From DASWOJ01 sp964242325 (lineage in GTDB: Bacteria > Pseudomonadota > Alphaproteobacteria > Acetobacterales > Acetobacteraceae), in contig CAXTCI010000002.1 of assembly GCA_964242325.1 (NCBI GenBank), positions 7,694 through 71,693 of the forward strand: a stretch of 64,000 nt of DNA, written 5' to 3'. Shown here one piece after another: positions 17,434-26,553 of the stretch. Position numbers and translations under genes: made by a program. Numbering within the stretch: position 1 is the first letter of the stretch; every line of letters starts with the position of its first letter. The notes beneath the pieces were generated by a model, which worked only from the letters and a program-made list of their open reading frames with translations, was not told the origin of the DNA and ran no database searches.

Positions 17434-18570
17434 TTGAGCAAAGCCCTTATCGTCGGCGGCGGGATCGCCGGCCTTGCCACCGCCTGGGCCCTCGTCCGCC
17501 GCGGCTACGCCGTTGAAGTGTTCGAGCAGGGGCCGCTGCCGAACCCGAAAGGCTCCTCCTACGATGAGCATCGCATCACGCGTCACGCCTACGGCGCGAT
17601 GGAGGGCTACGCGCACCTGATGCCGGAGGCGTTCCGCATCTGGGACATGCTCTGGCAGGCCACTGGCCGCTCGCATTACGAGCCCTGCGGCGCGGTGTAT
17701 TTCGTCCGGCACGAGACGGACTGGTATCAGGGCGTTTCCCGCTCGCTGGCTGCGATGGGCATCGGATTCCGCGACGTCCCGCTCGACCAGGTGCCCACCC
17801 GTTTTCCCATGATCGCCACTGACGGGCTGCTGCGCGCGGTCGAGACGGACGGGGCCGGCATGCTGTTCCCGATCCGCATCCTGACCGATCTGGTCGTGCT
17901 GCTCGGCAAGCTGGGCGTGCGGATGCACACCGGGCAGCTCGTGAGCGAGGTCGATCCGGAGCGCGGGCGGGTGACGACGGATGGCCGGGTGCATGAGGGC
18001 GACATGGTGGTCGTCTCGGCCGGAGCATGGGTGGACCGGATCGTGCCGTCGCTGAGGGGCGACGCGGTGCCGTCGCGTCAGGCGGTGCTGTATCTGGCGC
18101 CGCCGCCCGACCTCGCCGAGGCGTGGGCGAATGCGCCGGTGATGCTCGACGTGCGCAGGGATGGCGGGCTTTACACGCTGCCGCCCCGGCGCGGCACGCG
18201 GCTCAAGGTGGGCGACCACGTGTTCTCCTGCAACGGCGACCCGGACGAGGACCGCGTGGCCACCGAGCGCGACCTCGCCCGGCTGTGGCCGGCAGCGCGC
18301 GAAACCTATCGCGGCCTCGACCGCTACAGCGTGCTCGAACCGAAGGCGTGCTTCTACACGGTGCGCGAGCACGAGAAATTCCTCGTCCGCCCGATTGGCG
18401 CGGCGGGATGGGTGGTCAGCGCCTGCTCCGGCCACGGCTTCAAGCTCGGCGCGCTGATGGGCGACCTGACGGCGCGGGGCATCGCCGGCGAGATGCCGGC
18501 CGAGGAGGTGACGGCGCTTGCGGCCGGCGACGTGCTGATGCCGCGTTGGCGGAAGGACCTCGCGGCGTGA
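17434..18570 (+). CDS. Sarcosine-oxidase-type (MSOX family) flavoprotein
   Basis: A 378-residue monomeric amine oxidase. ALIVGGGIAGLATAWALV (about 4-21) binds FAD, and GSSYDEHRITRHAYG matches the GSxxxxxRI motif of monomeric sarcosine oxidase, N-methyltryptophan oxidase and fructosyl-amine oxidases. CFYT contains Cys306, in the position of the covalent FAD-linking cysteine, and CSGHGFKLG is the C-terminal signature. The start is TTG at 17434 with an AGGAG site upstream. It probably oxidises an N-methyl or N-alkyl amino acid. It overlaps the PLP lyase gene by GTGA. Confidence 0.88.
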   Translation: MSKALIVGGGIAGLATAWALVRRGYAVEVFEQGPLPNPKGSSYDEHRITRHAYGAMEGYAHLMPEAFRIWDMLWQATGRSHYEPCGAVYFVRHETDWYQGVSRSLAAMGIGFRDVPLDQVPTRFPMIATDGLLRAVETDGAGMLFPIRILTDLVVLLGKLGVRMHTGQLVSEVDPERGRVTTDGRVHEGDMVVVSAGAWVDRIVPSLRGDAVPSRQAVLYLAPPPDLAEAWANAPVMLDVRRDGGLYTLPPRRGTRLKVGDHVFSCNGDPDEDRVATERDLARLWPAARETYRGLDRYSVLEPKACFYTVREHEKFLVRPIGAAGWVVSACSGHGFKLGALMGDLTARGIAGEMPAEEVTALAAGDVLMPRWRKDLAA

Positions 18571-19769
18571 ACGACAGGCCGAACCGCCCGCTCGGGTTCA
18601 TGACCCGGGCCATCCATCACGGCTTCGACCGCAGCAAGGCCGAGGCGGCGCTCAATCCGCCGATCTACATGAGTTCCACCTATGCGTTCGACACCAGCGC
18701 GGAAAGCGAGGCGATCGCCGCGTTCGAGGTGCGCCGCCCGCTGTATGGACGCGAGGAAAACCCGACCCAGACCGTGCTCGAAACGCGGCTGGCGGAGTTG
18801 GAGGGCGCGGAATCCTGCGTCGTGCTCGCCTCCGGCATGGGGGCGGTCGGCTCGCTGATGCTCTCGCTGCTGTCCCAGGGGGACGAGCTGATCGTGCATC
18901 ACACGGTCTATTCCAACACCTTCGCGCTCACGCAGGACGCGCTGCCGCGCTTCGGCATCAAGGTGGTGCCGGTGGACATGACCCGGCCGGAGAACCTCGA
19001 CGGCGTGCTCTCGCGCGCCACGAAGATGGTTTACTTCGAGACGCCGGTGAACCCGACGGCCGAGGTGCTGGACATTGCCGCGATCTGCGCCCGCGCCCGT
19101 GTGGTGGGGGCGATGGCGGTGGTGGACAGCACCTTCGCCTCGCCGGCGCTGCAGCGTCCGCTCGAGCATGGCGCCCACCTGGTCCTGCATGCGCTGACCA
19201 AATACATCAACGGCCATGGCGACCTGCTCGGCGGTGCGGTGCTTGGGGATCTCGCGACGACCGAGCGCATCCGCCGCCACGGGCTGCGCTACATCACTGG
19301 TGCTACGATGTCGCCGATGTCGGCCTACCTCGTCTTGCGCGGGATGAAGACGCTGGGGCTGCGGATGGAGCGGCACGGTTCGACGGCGTTGCGCATCGCC
19401 GAGATGCTGGCGGCGCACCCGGGCGTGGCGCAGGTGCACTATCCGTTCCTGCCGTCCGACCCTGGCTATCCGGCGGCCCGGCGACAGATGGCGAACGGCT
19501 CCGGCATGCTGTCGTTCCGCCTGGGCTCCGGCGGGGACGGGGCTGACCGGTTCATGGACCGGCTGCGCGTCGTGCTGCGGGCGGTGAGCCTGGGCGACGC
19601 GGAGTCGCTGATCATGCGGCCGGGTGGCCTGCTTCGCGGGGCACGCCGGGTCGAGCCGGAGGCGCGGATGGCCTGGGGCGTGCAGGAGGATATGATGCGC
19701 CTGTCGGTCGGGCTTGAGGATGCCGACGACCTGCTCGACGACATCCGCCAGGCGCTTGAAGCCGCCTGA
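18567..19769 (+). CDS. PLP-dependent Cys/Met-metabolism enzyme (cystathionine/methionine gamma-lyase family)
   Basis: A 400-residue fold-type I PLP enzyme starting at a GTG that overlaps the upstream stop. Recognisable elements are NPPIYMSSTYAF, RRPLYGREENPTQTVLE, the phosphate-binding region SGMGAVGSLML, DSTFASPALQRPLEHGA, and the Schiff-base Lys in HALTKYINGHGDLLGG. The C-terminal segment SLGDAESLIMRPG is standard. The family includes gamma-lyases, cystathionine beta-lyases and sulfhydrylases, which cleave or exchange C-S or C-O bonds. The context (after an amine oxidase, opposite a demethylase and importer) argues for catabolism rather than methionine synthesis. Confidence 0.9.
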   Translation: MNDRPNRPLGFMTRAIHHGFDRSKAEAALNPPIYMSSTYAFDTSAESEAIAAFEVRRPLYGREENPTQTVLETRLAELEGAESCVVLASGMGAVGSLMLSLLSQGDELIVHHTVYSNTFALTQDALPRFGIKVVPVDMTRPENLDGVLSRATKMVYFETPVNPTAEVLDIAAICARARVVGAMAVVDSTFASPALQRPLEHGAHLVLHALTKYINGHGDLLGGAVLGDLATTERIRRHGLRYITGATMSPMSAYLVLRGMKTLGLRMERHGSTALRIAEMLAAHPGVAQVHYPFLPSDPGYPAARRQMANGSGMLSFRLGSGGDGADRFMDRLRVVLRAVSLGDAESLIMRPGGLLRGARRVEPEARMAWGVQEDMMRLSVGLEDADDLLDDIRQALEAA

Positions 19770-19905
19770 GCTGGCCTATCGGACCCCGGCCGCCGGCTTG
19801 TTCGCACCCGTCGCCGATGGCGCATCCAGAGCGGCTGATGCCGGCTTCCGGGACGATCCTCTGTCCTGGGCGCCAGACCCTGGCAAGCAAGGCGCGCAGC
19901 GCAGC

Positions 19906-20961
19906 CTACCGCGCGCCGCTCCGCCCGGCCTGCGCCAGGAGCCGTGCCCGGGCGCCCTGGGTTTCGAACATCCAGCCGGGATACTCACGTGGCAGCAAGC
20001 TGACCGCATCCAGGGCGTCCAGGTCCGCTTCACTTAGTTCGACGTCCACCGCTCCCAGGTTGTCCTCCAACTGATCCAGCCGCCGCGCCCCGATGATGAC
20101 GCTGCTGACCGCCCGCCGGTGCAGCAGCCAGGCCAACGCGACCTGCGCCACCGACACTCCGCGCGCCTCCGCCATCGGCCGCATCGCATCCAGGCAGGCG
20201 AAGCCACGCTCCCGCTCCACCGGCGGAAAGGCGAAGGCGGCCCGGCGGCCGCCCGGGATCGTTTCCTGCTCCCGTGAGTACTTCCCGCTCAGCAACCCGG
20301 CGGCCAGTGGGCTCCAGACCATCAGCCCCACCTCCTCCGCCCGCAGCATCGGCACGATCTCCCGCTCCAGGTCGCGACCGGCGATGCTGTAATAGGCCTG
20401 CAGGCTGGCGAACCGGCTGAGGCCCGCATGGTCGGCGATGCCCAGCGCCTTCACGATCTGCCACGCCGCCCAGTTCGACACGCCGACGTAGCGGACGTGC
20501 CCGTGCTGCACGAGGATGTCGAGGGCGCGGACGGTCTCCTCGATCGGCGTCGCGGGGTCGAAGCCGTGGACCTGATACAGGTCTATGTGGTCGAGCTGCA
20601 GCCGGCGCAGGCTGGCCTTGCAGGCCTCGATCAGATGGAGGCGCGAGTTGCCGCCGGCATTGGGGCCGGAACCGGTGGGGGCGTAGCCCTTGGTGGCGAC
20701 CACCACGCCGCTGCGCGGAACCTGCAGGTTGCGCAGCGCCTGGCCGGTGATCTGCTCCGACAGCCCGTCCGAGTAGGCGTCCGCAGTGTCGATGAAGTTC
20801 ACCCCGGCCTCCATGGCGCGGCCGACCATCCGATCTGCGTCGGCCTGCCTGAGGCCGCCCATCTCGCTGTAAACCCCGTTGCCCTCGCCGCCGAAGGTCA
20901 TCGTCCCAAGGCATAGCTCGGACACGAAAAGCCCGGTGCGGCCCAGCCGGTTCATGCGCAT
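19906..20961 (-). CDS. Aldo/keto reductase (AKR)
   Basis: A 351-residue (beta/alpha)8 NADPH-dependent oxidoreductase. The catalytic tetrad can be traced through NFIDTADAYSDG (Asp, Tyr), VVATKGYA (Lys) and IDLYQVHGFD (His). The cofactor-binding end reads SSVIIGARRLDQLEDNLGAV. The start MRMNRLGRTG at 20961 fits the family; the frame is open further upstream without homology. It is transcribed away from a LysR gene 96 bp away, a common regulator-target arrangement. The substrate aldehyde or ketone is unknown. Confidence 0.92.
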   Translation of the reverse strand: MRMNRLGRTGLFVSELCLGTMTFGGEGNGVYSEMGGLRQADADRMVGRAMEAGVNFIDTADAYSDGLSEQITGQALRNLQVPRSGVVVATKGYAPTGSGPNAGGNSRLHLIEACKASLRRLQLDHIDLYQVHGFDPATPIEETVRALDILVQHGHVRYVGVSNWAAWQIVKALGIADHAGLSRFASLQAYYSIAGRDLEREIVPMLRAEEVGLMVWSPLAAGLLSGKYSREQETIPGGRRAAFAFPPVERERGFACLDAMRPMAEARGVSVAQVALAWLLHRRAVSSVIIGARRLDQLEDNLGAVDVELSEADLDALDAVSLLPREYPGWMFETQGARARLLAQAGRSGAR

Positions 20962-21057
20962 CTGCTGTTCTTCCCTGTGTGGACCCTGAAGATGGACCGG
21001 GGCGGGTTTGGCGATTAGATGGCATGATCGGCATGGACCTTTGAAAGCCATGCAGCA

Positions 21058-21954
21058 ATGCGGCGAGACGACCTAACCGACCTGGCAGCGTTCATGGCCG
21101 TTGCCGACGCCCGCAGCTTCACCCGCGCCGCCTCCCGGCTGGGCCTGTCCCCATCGGCGCTGAGCCACGCCATGAAGACGTTGGAGGCCCGGCTGGGCGT
21201 CCGGCTGCTGGCACGCACCACCCGTAGCGTCCGCGCCACCGAGGCCGGGGAGCGGCTGCTGGACACCCTGCGCCCGGCGCTGGAGAGCATCGGCGCCGGG
21301 CTGGCCGCTCTCGGCGGACCGGGCGGCGCCCCGGCCGGCACCGTCCGCATCACCGCACCCCGGCACGCCGCGCAGACGGTGCTGCTGCCGGCCCTGCCCG
21401 GCTTCCGCGCGGCCTGCCCGGCGGTCCGGGTGGAGGTGGCCGTTGACGAGGGGCTAACGGACATCGTCGCCGGACGCTACGACGCCGGCATCCGGTTCGG
21501 CGGCGGCGTGGCGCGGGATATGGTGGCGGTGCGGGTAGGGCCGGACGTGCAGACGGCGGTGGTCGGCTCGCCGGGGCACTTCGCCGCGCATCCGGCACCG
21601 GCCACCCCGGCGGACCTGGCCGGGCATCCCTGCATCAACTACCGGCTGGCGACGGCCGGGGGGCTGTGGCCGTGGGAGTTCACCGAGGACGGGCGGACGG
21701 TCCCGGCCCGCGTGGACGGCCCGCTGGTGTTCAACGACGGTGGGCTGATGCTGGCGGCGGCGCTGGCGGGCGGCGGCCTGGCCTACCTGTTCGAGGACGA
21801 GGTGGCCGGGCATGTCGCCGCGGGCCGGCTGGTGCGGGTGCTGGAGCGGTGGTGCCCGCGGTTCCCGGGCTACTGCATCTACTATCCCAGCCGCCGGCAG
21901 GTGCCGCCGGCCTTGGCGGCGCTGGTGGCGGCGTTGCGGGTTGGGGCGGGGTAG
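21058..21954 (+). CDS. LysR-family transcriptional regulator
   Basis: A 298-residue regulator with an N-terminal winged helix-turn-helix (FMAVADARSFTRAASRLGLSPSALSHAMKTLEARLGVRLLART split across about residues 12-54) and a C-terminal effector-binding domain starting near GTVRITAP. It resembles the large subgroup whose members end in YYPSRRQVPPALAAL. It is divergent from the aldo/keto reductase and probably controls it by binding the 96 bp between them. The effector is unknown. Confidence 0.93.
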   Translation: MRRDDLTDLAAFMAVADARSFTRAASRLGLSPSALSHAMKTLEARLGVRLLARTTRSVRATEAGERLLDTLRPALESIGAGLAALGGPGGAPAGTVRITAPRHAAQTVLLPALPGFRAACPAVRVEVAVDEGLTDIVAGRYDAGIRFGGGVARDMVAVRVGPDVQTAVVGSPGHFAAHPAPATPADLAGHPCINYRLATAGGLWPWEFTEDGRTVPARVDGPLVFNDGGLMLAAALAGGGLAYLFEDEVAGHVAAGRLVRVLERWCPRFPGYCIYYPSRRQVPPALAALVAALRVGAG

Positions 21955-22292
21955 CAGCCCACCGCGCCGCAACGCCACGCTGAGGGCGGCAAGTCAATGC
22001 CGGGTCACTTGGTTGCGGACCCGGACCTGCTGCTCCCGCCACTTCCATAACGTGAGCAGCCCGCCATCGCATCTGGCTTCACCGCGGGCGACGCGCCAAC
22101 ACGGCATCCCGCGGGCACGCAAATACTTGGCGCCGCCAGGGCCAGGGTTCCGGCACGGCTGGCGTCCGGCCCGGTCCGGCCCATGACTAGGCACGCAGGT
22201 CACGGCGTGGCTGCTTGTTTCCCTTCTGCCGCTGGCGCATGTCGGTAGCGGCGCCGGCGCAGGCAGGCGCCAGCATGATGAAAGGACGCAGC
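21955..22292. other. Intergenic region without recognised features
   Basis: These 338 bp between the LysR and SDR genes contain no supported gene, RNA or repeat. The SDR promoter is presumably here. Confidence 0.4.
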
Positions 22293-23048
22293 ATGGGTCG
22301 GCTCGAAGGCAAGCGCGCGGTCATCACCGGCGGGACAACAGGCATCGGCTTGGCAACGGCGCAGTTGTTCCTGCAGGAAGGCGCCCGGGTCGCCATCACC
22401 GGACAGAACCCGGACCGGCTGGACGAGGCGCGCCGGACGTTGGGGCCGGACGTCCTTGTCATCAAATCCGATGCCGGCTCCGTGTCCGACACGGAGGCTA
22501 TGGTTGCTGAGGTGGGCCGTGCCTTCGGCGGCATAGACGTGCTGTTCCTGAATGCGGGCATCGCCAAGTTCGCGCCGCTAGCCCAGGTGACTGAGCCGTT
22601 CTTCGACGAGCACTTCGATATCAACGTCAAGGGCGTGCTGTTCACCGTGCAGAAGGCGGACCCGTTGCTGCAATCTGGCGCCAGCATCGTCGTGACCACC
22701 TCCAACAGCAACCGGATGGGCCTGGCCAGCACCGTGGTCTATGCGGCCACCAAGGCGGCAGCGCGCTCGATGGTGCGGGTGCTGGCCAGTGAACTGGCGC
22801 CGCGGAGGATCAGGGTCAACGCGGTCTGCCCGGGGCCGATCGAGACACCCATCTTCGGCAAAACGGGCCTTCCGCCGGAACAGTTGCAAGCCATCGCGAC
22901 CGGCATATTGACCAAGATCCCGCTCGGGCGCACTGGACAGCCGGACGAGATCGCGAAAATTGCACTGTTCTTGGCAAGCGATGACTCTTCCTTCATGACC
23001 GGGGCGGAGATCGTGGCCGATGGCGGCCGGACGGATGTGGGAACGTAA
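22293..23048 (+). CDS. Short-chain dehydrogenase/reductase (SDR, classical)
   Basis: A 251-residue NAD(P)-dependent oxidoreductase. The cofactor motif TGGTTGIG (TGxxxGIG type) is at about residues 13-20, LNAGIA is the NAG motif, and YAATK contains the catalytic Tyr and Lys. The catalytic Ser lies in VVTTSNSNR. ASELAPRRIRVNAVCPGPIETP and the C-terminal MTGAEIVADGG are typical. The ATG at 22293 has an AAAGGA site; the upstream in-frame ATG codons lack one. The substrate is unknown. A GST gene follows after 96 bp. Confidence 0.93.
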   Translation: MGRLEGKRAVITGGTTGIGLATAQLFLQEGARVAITGQNPDRLDEARRTLGPDVLVIKSDAGSVSDTEAMVAEVGRAFGGIDVLFLNAGIAKFAPLAQVTEPFFDEHFDINVKGVLFTVQKADPLLQSGASIVVTTSNSNRMGLASTVVYAATKAAARSMVRVLASELAPRRIRVNAVCPGPIETPIFGKTGLPPEQLQAIATGILTKIPLGRTGQPDEIAKIALFLASDDSSFMTGAEIVADGGRTDVGT

Positions 23049-23144
23049 CGGCGCCGGCCTCCCAGCAGCGGCTGGTGCCAGCCGGCTTGCAGACCCTTGG
23101 TGGAACGTTTTATCCCCGCCTCACCCAACCAGGAACCTCCACCC

Positions 23145-23780
23145 ATGTCCGACATCACCCTTTGGGGCTTCGACGGCTCCACCTACGTCCGCACCGTCAA
23201 GATGCTGCTCGCCGAGAAGGACGTGACCGACTTCCGCCAGGTGCCGCTGAACGTCCTGGAAGGCGAGCCGAAGTCGCCCGAGCACCTGGAGCGCCATCCC
23301 TTCGGCAAGGTGCCCGTGCTGGACCATGACGGCCTCCGTATCCTGGAAACCGACGCCATCGTCCGCTACTTGAACGACGTGCTGCCCGGCCCGTCGCTGG
23401 TGCCGGGCACGCCGCGGGACCGGGCGCGGATGGACATGATCGTCGCGCTGCTGGACTCCTACGGTTATGGCTCGCTGATTGGTGGCGTCGCGGCCTATCA
23501 CCTGTTCCCTGGCTTTGTCGGCGGCCAGAATGACGCCGCGCGCCAGGCAGGGATCGAGACCGGGCGCAAGGTCGTCGAGTTCGCGATGCAAACCCGCGGC
23601 GCGTCGCCCTTCATCGCCGGGGAGCTGAGCCTGGCTGACCTGTTCCTGGCGCCGGTGCTGTCCTACGTCATGATGACGCCCGATGCCGCGGCGGCGACCG
23701 ATGTTCCCGGCTTTTCCGAGTGGTGGGACCGTGTGCAGGCGCTGCCGAGCTACAAGGAAACCCAGCCGAACTTCGGTTGA
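23145..23780 (+). CDS. Glutathione S-transferase
   Basis: A 211-residue two-domain GST. The thioredoxin-like N-domain (DITLWGFDGSTYVRTVKMLLAEK) contains the cis-Pro segment GKVPVLDHDGLRILETDAIVRYL (about residues 51-73), where Glu and Asp/Ser contact glutathione. The helical C-domain includes FIAGELSLADLFLAPVL with the N-capping Asp. An AGGA ribosome-binding site precedes the ATG. It probably conjugates electrophiles in the cytosol; the class and substrate are not clear. Confidence 0.92.
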   Translation: MSDITLWGFDGSTYVRTVKMLLAEKDVTDFRQVPLNVLEGEPKSPEHLERHPFGKVPVLDHDGLRILETDAIVRYLNDVLPGPSLVPGTPRDRARMDMIVALLDSYGYGSLIGGVAAYHLFPGFVGGQNDAARQAGIETGRKVVEFAMQTRGASPFIAGELSLADLFLAPVLSYVMMTPDAAAATDVPGFSEWWDRVQALPSYKETQPNFG

Positions 23781-23853
23781 CGATGCGCCGCCGCTCCCGG
23801 CATCACGCCGGGGCGCGGCGGGTCAGCCCGGCCCCGGCCAGAATCCGCCATCC

Positions 23854-24078
23854 GTGGCCTCGAAGGCTAAGGCCGGCTTGGACAGCGCCCGCCAGTGGGT
23901 CTTGATCTCCGAATGCAATGTTGACACCTGGCCCTTCGACCTTCGGCAGATCCCGAACCGGCCGGGCGAGTTCCACTACGGCCACCTGCCGCCAAGCATG
24001 TTCAGGCTGGTGCGGGACGCGTTCGCGGAGCGGTATCGAAGCCGGCGCGTCAGGCAGGTGAGTCGCTCGGGACCTTGA
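23854..24078 (+). CDS. Possible small hypothetical protein
   Basis: A 74-residue frame starting at GTG 23854 contains a compact, well-formed stretch: VLISECNVDTWPFDLRQIP, then PGEFHYGHLPPSMFRLVRDAF. This looks like real protein sequence rather than a shadow. No ribosome-binding site is evident, so the start is uncertain and it may be a remnant. The other 137 bp between the GST and nudC hold nothing recognisable. Confidence 0.35.
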   Translation: MASKAKAGLDSARQWVLISECNVDTWPFDLRQIPNRPGEFHYGHLPPSMFRLVRDAFAERYRSRRVRQVSRSGP

Positions 24079-24142
24079 GGCGCCCAGCATCGGGCATCCG
24101 GGGCTTGGCACGCGCCCGCCCCCATGCGAAACGCCGGACCCA

Positions 24143-25063
24143 ATGCCCCCCATCCCCGCCAGCCGCCCCAACGTCTACACCGGAAGCCCCCTGGACCGCG
24201 CAGGCGACCGGCGGGACGACCCCGCCTGGATCAATGAGCGCCTGCAGGACCCCGGCAGCCAGGTCGTCGCGGTCTGGCGCAGCCGCAGCCTGCTGCGCGA
24301 CCAGGAGGGGCTGCAGGCCGCCTACCTTGCCGCGCCCGACGCCGCCCCGGCGCTGGCGGCCGGCGCTGCCTGGGCCTTCCTGGGCGTGCGGGACGAACAG
24401 GCCGTCTTCGCCGTGGACCTGAGCGCGGTCGAGGACCCGTTGCCCTTACTGCCGCCTGATGCCGGGGTGTTCGAGGACTTGCGCACCGTCCCCGGCGGCC
24501 TGCCTCCGGACGACGCCGCCGTCCTGGCCCATGCCCGCGGCCTGATGCACTGGCGCAACCGGCACCCCTTTTGCGGTGTGTGCGGCGCCCGAACCGAGCC
24601 GCGCAGCGCCGGCAACGCCCTGGCCTGCACCGGCTGCGGCGCGCAGCACTTCCCGCGCACCGACCCGGCCGTCATCATGCTGGTGCATCGTGCCGACCGC
24701 GTGCTGCTCGGCCACTCCGCCCGCTTCCCCAAGGCGACGATGTACTCGACCCTCGCCGGCTTCGTCGAACCCGGCGAAAGCCTGGAAGAGGCGGTGGCCC
24801 GCGAGGTCATGGAGGAAAGCCGTATCCAGGTCGGCGCCGTCCACTACCACAGCAGCCAGCCCTGGCCCTTCCCCGCCAGCATCATGCTGGGCTTCCATGC
24901 CGAGGGCCTGAGCGACGAGATCACCATAGATCCCGGCGAGCTGCGCGACGCCCGCTGGTTCACCCGCGCGGAGCTTGCGGAGCCCGAGAAGCACGGTTTC
25001 AGCCTGCCGCGCCGTGACAGCATCGCCCGACGCTTGATCGAGGACTGGATTGCGCACGCATGA
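24143..25063 (+). CDS. nudC: NADH pyrophosphatase / NAD-cap hydrolase NudC
   Basis: A 306-residue Nudix hydrolase that splits NADH (and in other bacteria removes NAD caps from RNA). The zinc-ribbon cysteines are visible as CGVCG and CTGCG about 20 residues apart. The Nudix box GFVEPGESLEEAVAREVMEE fits the GX5EX7REUXEE pattern. The NudC-specific motif SQPWPFPxS is present as SSQPWPFPASIM. The stop overlaps the start of a small lipoprotein gene. Confidence 0.95.
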   Translation: MPPIPASRPNVYTGSPLDRAGDRRDDPAWINERLQDPGSQVVAVWRSRSLLRDQEGLQAAYLAAPDAAPALAAGAAWAFLGVRDEQAVFAVDLSAVEDPLPLLPPDAGVFEDLRTVPGGLPPDDAAVLAHARGLMHWRNRHPFCGVCGARTEPRSAGNALACTGCGAQHFPRTDPAVIMLVHRADRVLLGHSARFPKATMYSTLAGFVEPGESLEEAVAREVMEESRIQVGAVHYHSSQPWPFPASIMLGFHAEGLSDEITIDPGELRDARWFTRAELAEPEKHGFSLPRRDSIARRLIEDWIAHA

Positions 25064-25314
25064 TGCGTACCTTGCTGGCCCTGCTGCTGCTGTCCGGCTG
25101 CGCCCGGGAAAGCGCGCCGGACGCCACGTGCGACGTGCAGGTGGACCGCGACCCGGAGGTGCGTGCCCTGATGATGAAGGGCGCTGGCAGCGAGCACTTC
25201 AAGCTGGAAACCGACGACCTGCTGGTGCAGGCCAAGAAGCGGGCGCGGATCGCCTGCCTGCAAAAACTCGGCGTGGTGCCCCAAGGCGGGGTGGAAGCGC
25301 CCCGGCCACAGTAA
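25060..25314 (+). CDS. Small lipoprotein
   Basis: An 84-residue protein with a short signal peptide and lipobox (LLLLSGC, Cys about 14), followed by a polar domain with two more cysteines (ATCDVQVD and RIACLQKLGV). It overlaps nudC by ATGA, and a second in-frame ATG lies immediately downstream. It is probably attached to the periplasmic face of a membrane. No family was recognised. Confidence 0.65.
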   Translation: MMRTLLALLLLSGCARESAPDATCDVQVDRDPEVRALMMKGAGSEHFKLETDDLLVQAKKRARIACLQKLGVVPQGGVEAPRPQ

Positions 25315-25363
25315 AAGGCCGGTCCGGCATCGGCGCCGGCGGCCAGAATGAACGAGGCAGGAC

Positions 25364-26227
25364 ATGCAGCATTCCACAGTGACCGCCGCCGGCACCGAGT
25401 TCCATGTCGTATCCGCCGGGTCCGGCCCGACGCTGCTGCTGCTGCATGGCTGGCCGGAATACTGGCGCACCTGGGAGCCGGTGATGCAGCGCCTCACCGA
25501 ACGCTTCACGCTGGTTGCCCCGGACCTGCGCGGCTTCGGCGAAAGCGCCAAGCCCGAGGGACCCTGGGGCGCGGAGGACCATGCGCGGGACATGATCGCC
25601 TTGATAGATGCGCTGGGGCTGGGCCGGGTGGGTGTCGTCGGGCATGATGTCGGCGGCTCGATCATGCAGCCGCTGGCGCGCTTGGCGCCGGAGCGCCTCG
25701 CCGGCCTGTTTTTCTTCGATTTCAGCTATCCCGGCATCGGCGCCCGCATGGGGACGTCCGACCGGCTGAACGAGATCTGGTATCAGTCCTTCCACCAGAT
25801 GCCGATGGCGGCCACGCTGGTCGGTGCCAGCCGCGACACGTGCCGGGCTTACATTGGCTACTTCCTCCGCCACTGGGCGCACCGCAAGGATGCGTTCGAT
25901 GACGTGATGGAAGATTGGGTGGACAACTTCCTTCGCCCCGGCAACTTGGAAGGCGGCTTTGCCTTCTACCGCGGCGCCCACGCGACGCGGATGGCAATGA
26001 TTGCCGGCACGGCGCCGGTTCCGCCGCCCATTGCGCTCCCCACCTGCGTGCGCTGGGCCGAGCACGACGCGATCTTCCCGGCGGGTTGGACGGACCGACT
26101 CGGCGAGTTCTTCAGCGACCTGGACCTAGCGATCTTCCCGGGCGTCGGCCACTACCCGCACCGGGAGGACCCCGACCGTGCCGCGGCGGAAATCGCCGGG
26201 TTCTTCGGGCGGATCCTGCCGGACTGA
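25364..26227 (+). CDS. Alpha/beta hydrolase, epoxide-hydrolase-like
   Basis: A 287-residue alpha/beta-hydrolase. The oxyanion segment is LLLHGWPEYWRTWEP, LRGFGESAKP follows, and the nucleophile is Asp in GHDVGGS rather than Ser. Together these place it with epoxide hydrolases and haloalkane/haloacetate dehalogenases. The catalytic His lies in PGVGHYPHREDPD. The cap domain has Tyr-rich segments (NEIWYQSF, CRAYIGYFLRHW) that could supply the epoxide-polarising tyrosines. The specific substrate is not known. Confidence 0.88.
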   Translation: MQHSTVTAAGTEFHVVSAGSGPTLLLLHGWPEYWRTWEPVMQRLTERFTLVAPDLRGFGESAKPEGPWGAEDHARDMIALIDALGLGRVGVVGHDVGGSIMQPLARLAPERLAGLFFFDFSYPGIGARMGTSDRLNEIWYQSFHQMPMAATLVGASRDTCRAYIGYFLRHWAHRKDAFDDVMEDWVDNFLRPGNLEGGFAFYRGAHATRMAMIAGTAPVPPPIALPTCVRWAEHDAIFPAGWTDRLGEFFSDLDLAIFPGVGHYPHREDPDRAAAEIAGFFGRILPD

Positions 26228-26236
26228 CGATTGTCC

Positions 26237-26260
26237 CGCCTTTCGTAGGGCGGAAAGGCG
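26237..26260 (+). terminator. Hairpin downstream of the hydrolase
   Basis: A perfect eight-base stem, CGCCTTTC (26237-26244) with GAAAGGCG (26253-26260), and an eight-base loop, ten bases after the stop codon. No T-run follows, so it may act as an mRNA 3' end or weak terminator. The rest of the 326 bp up to the next gene shows nothing else. Confidence 0.5.
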
Positions 26261-26553
26261 CCGAGACCGGAAGAGTATTTGCTCCTCGCCAGGGCAGGCA
26301 GCAAAAGAGGCATTGTGTTTGTTGCCTGGTTTTGCCGCTCGCCGAGGCGGGAAGCGGGTGATCATGCAGCCTCGCAGCTCCTCCGCTATCCTAGTACGCT
26401 GGCCAGTGGTGGAGGGCGCCACGTCCTACGCCATCCACGGTCTGGCGAAGAACAGGATTTTGAGGGCAGCCGCCGGTTCACGCCGCTTATCGGGCGGGAA
26501 CCCCCGCCCCCGCCAGCGTTGAGCTTCGGCGCCCAACCCCGCTGGAGGCCCCT

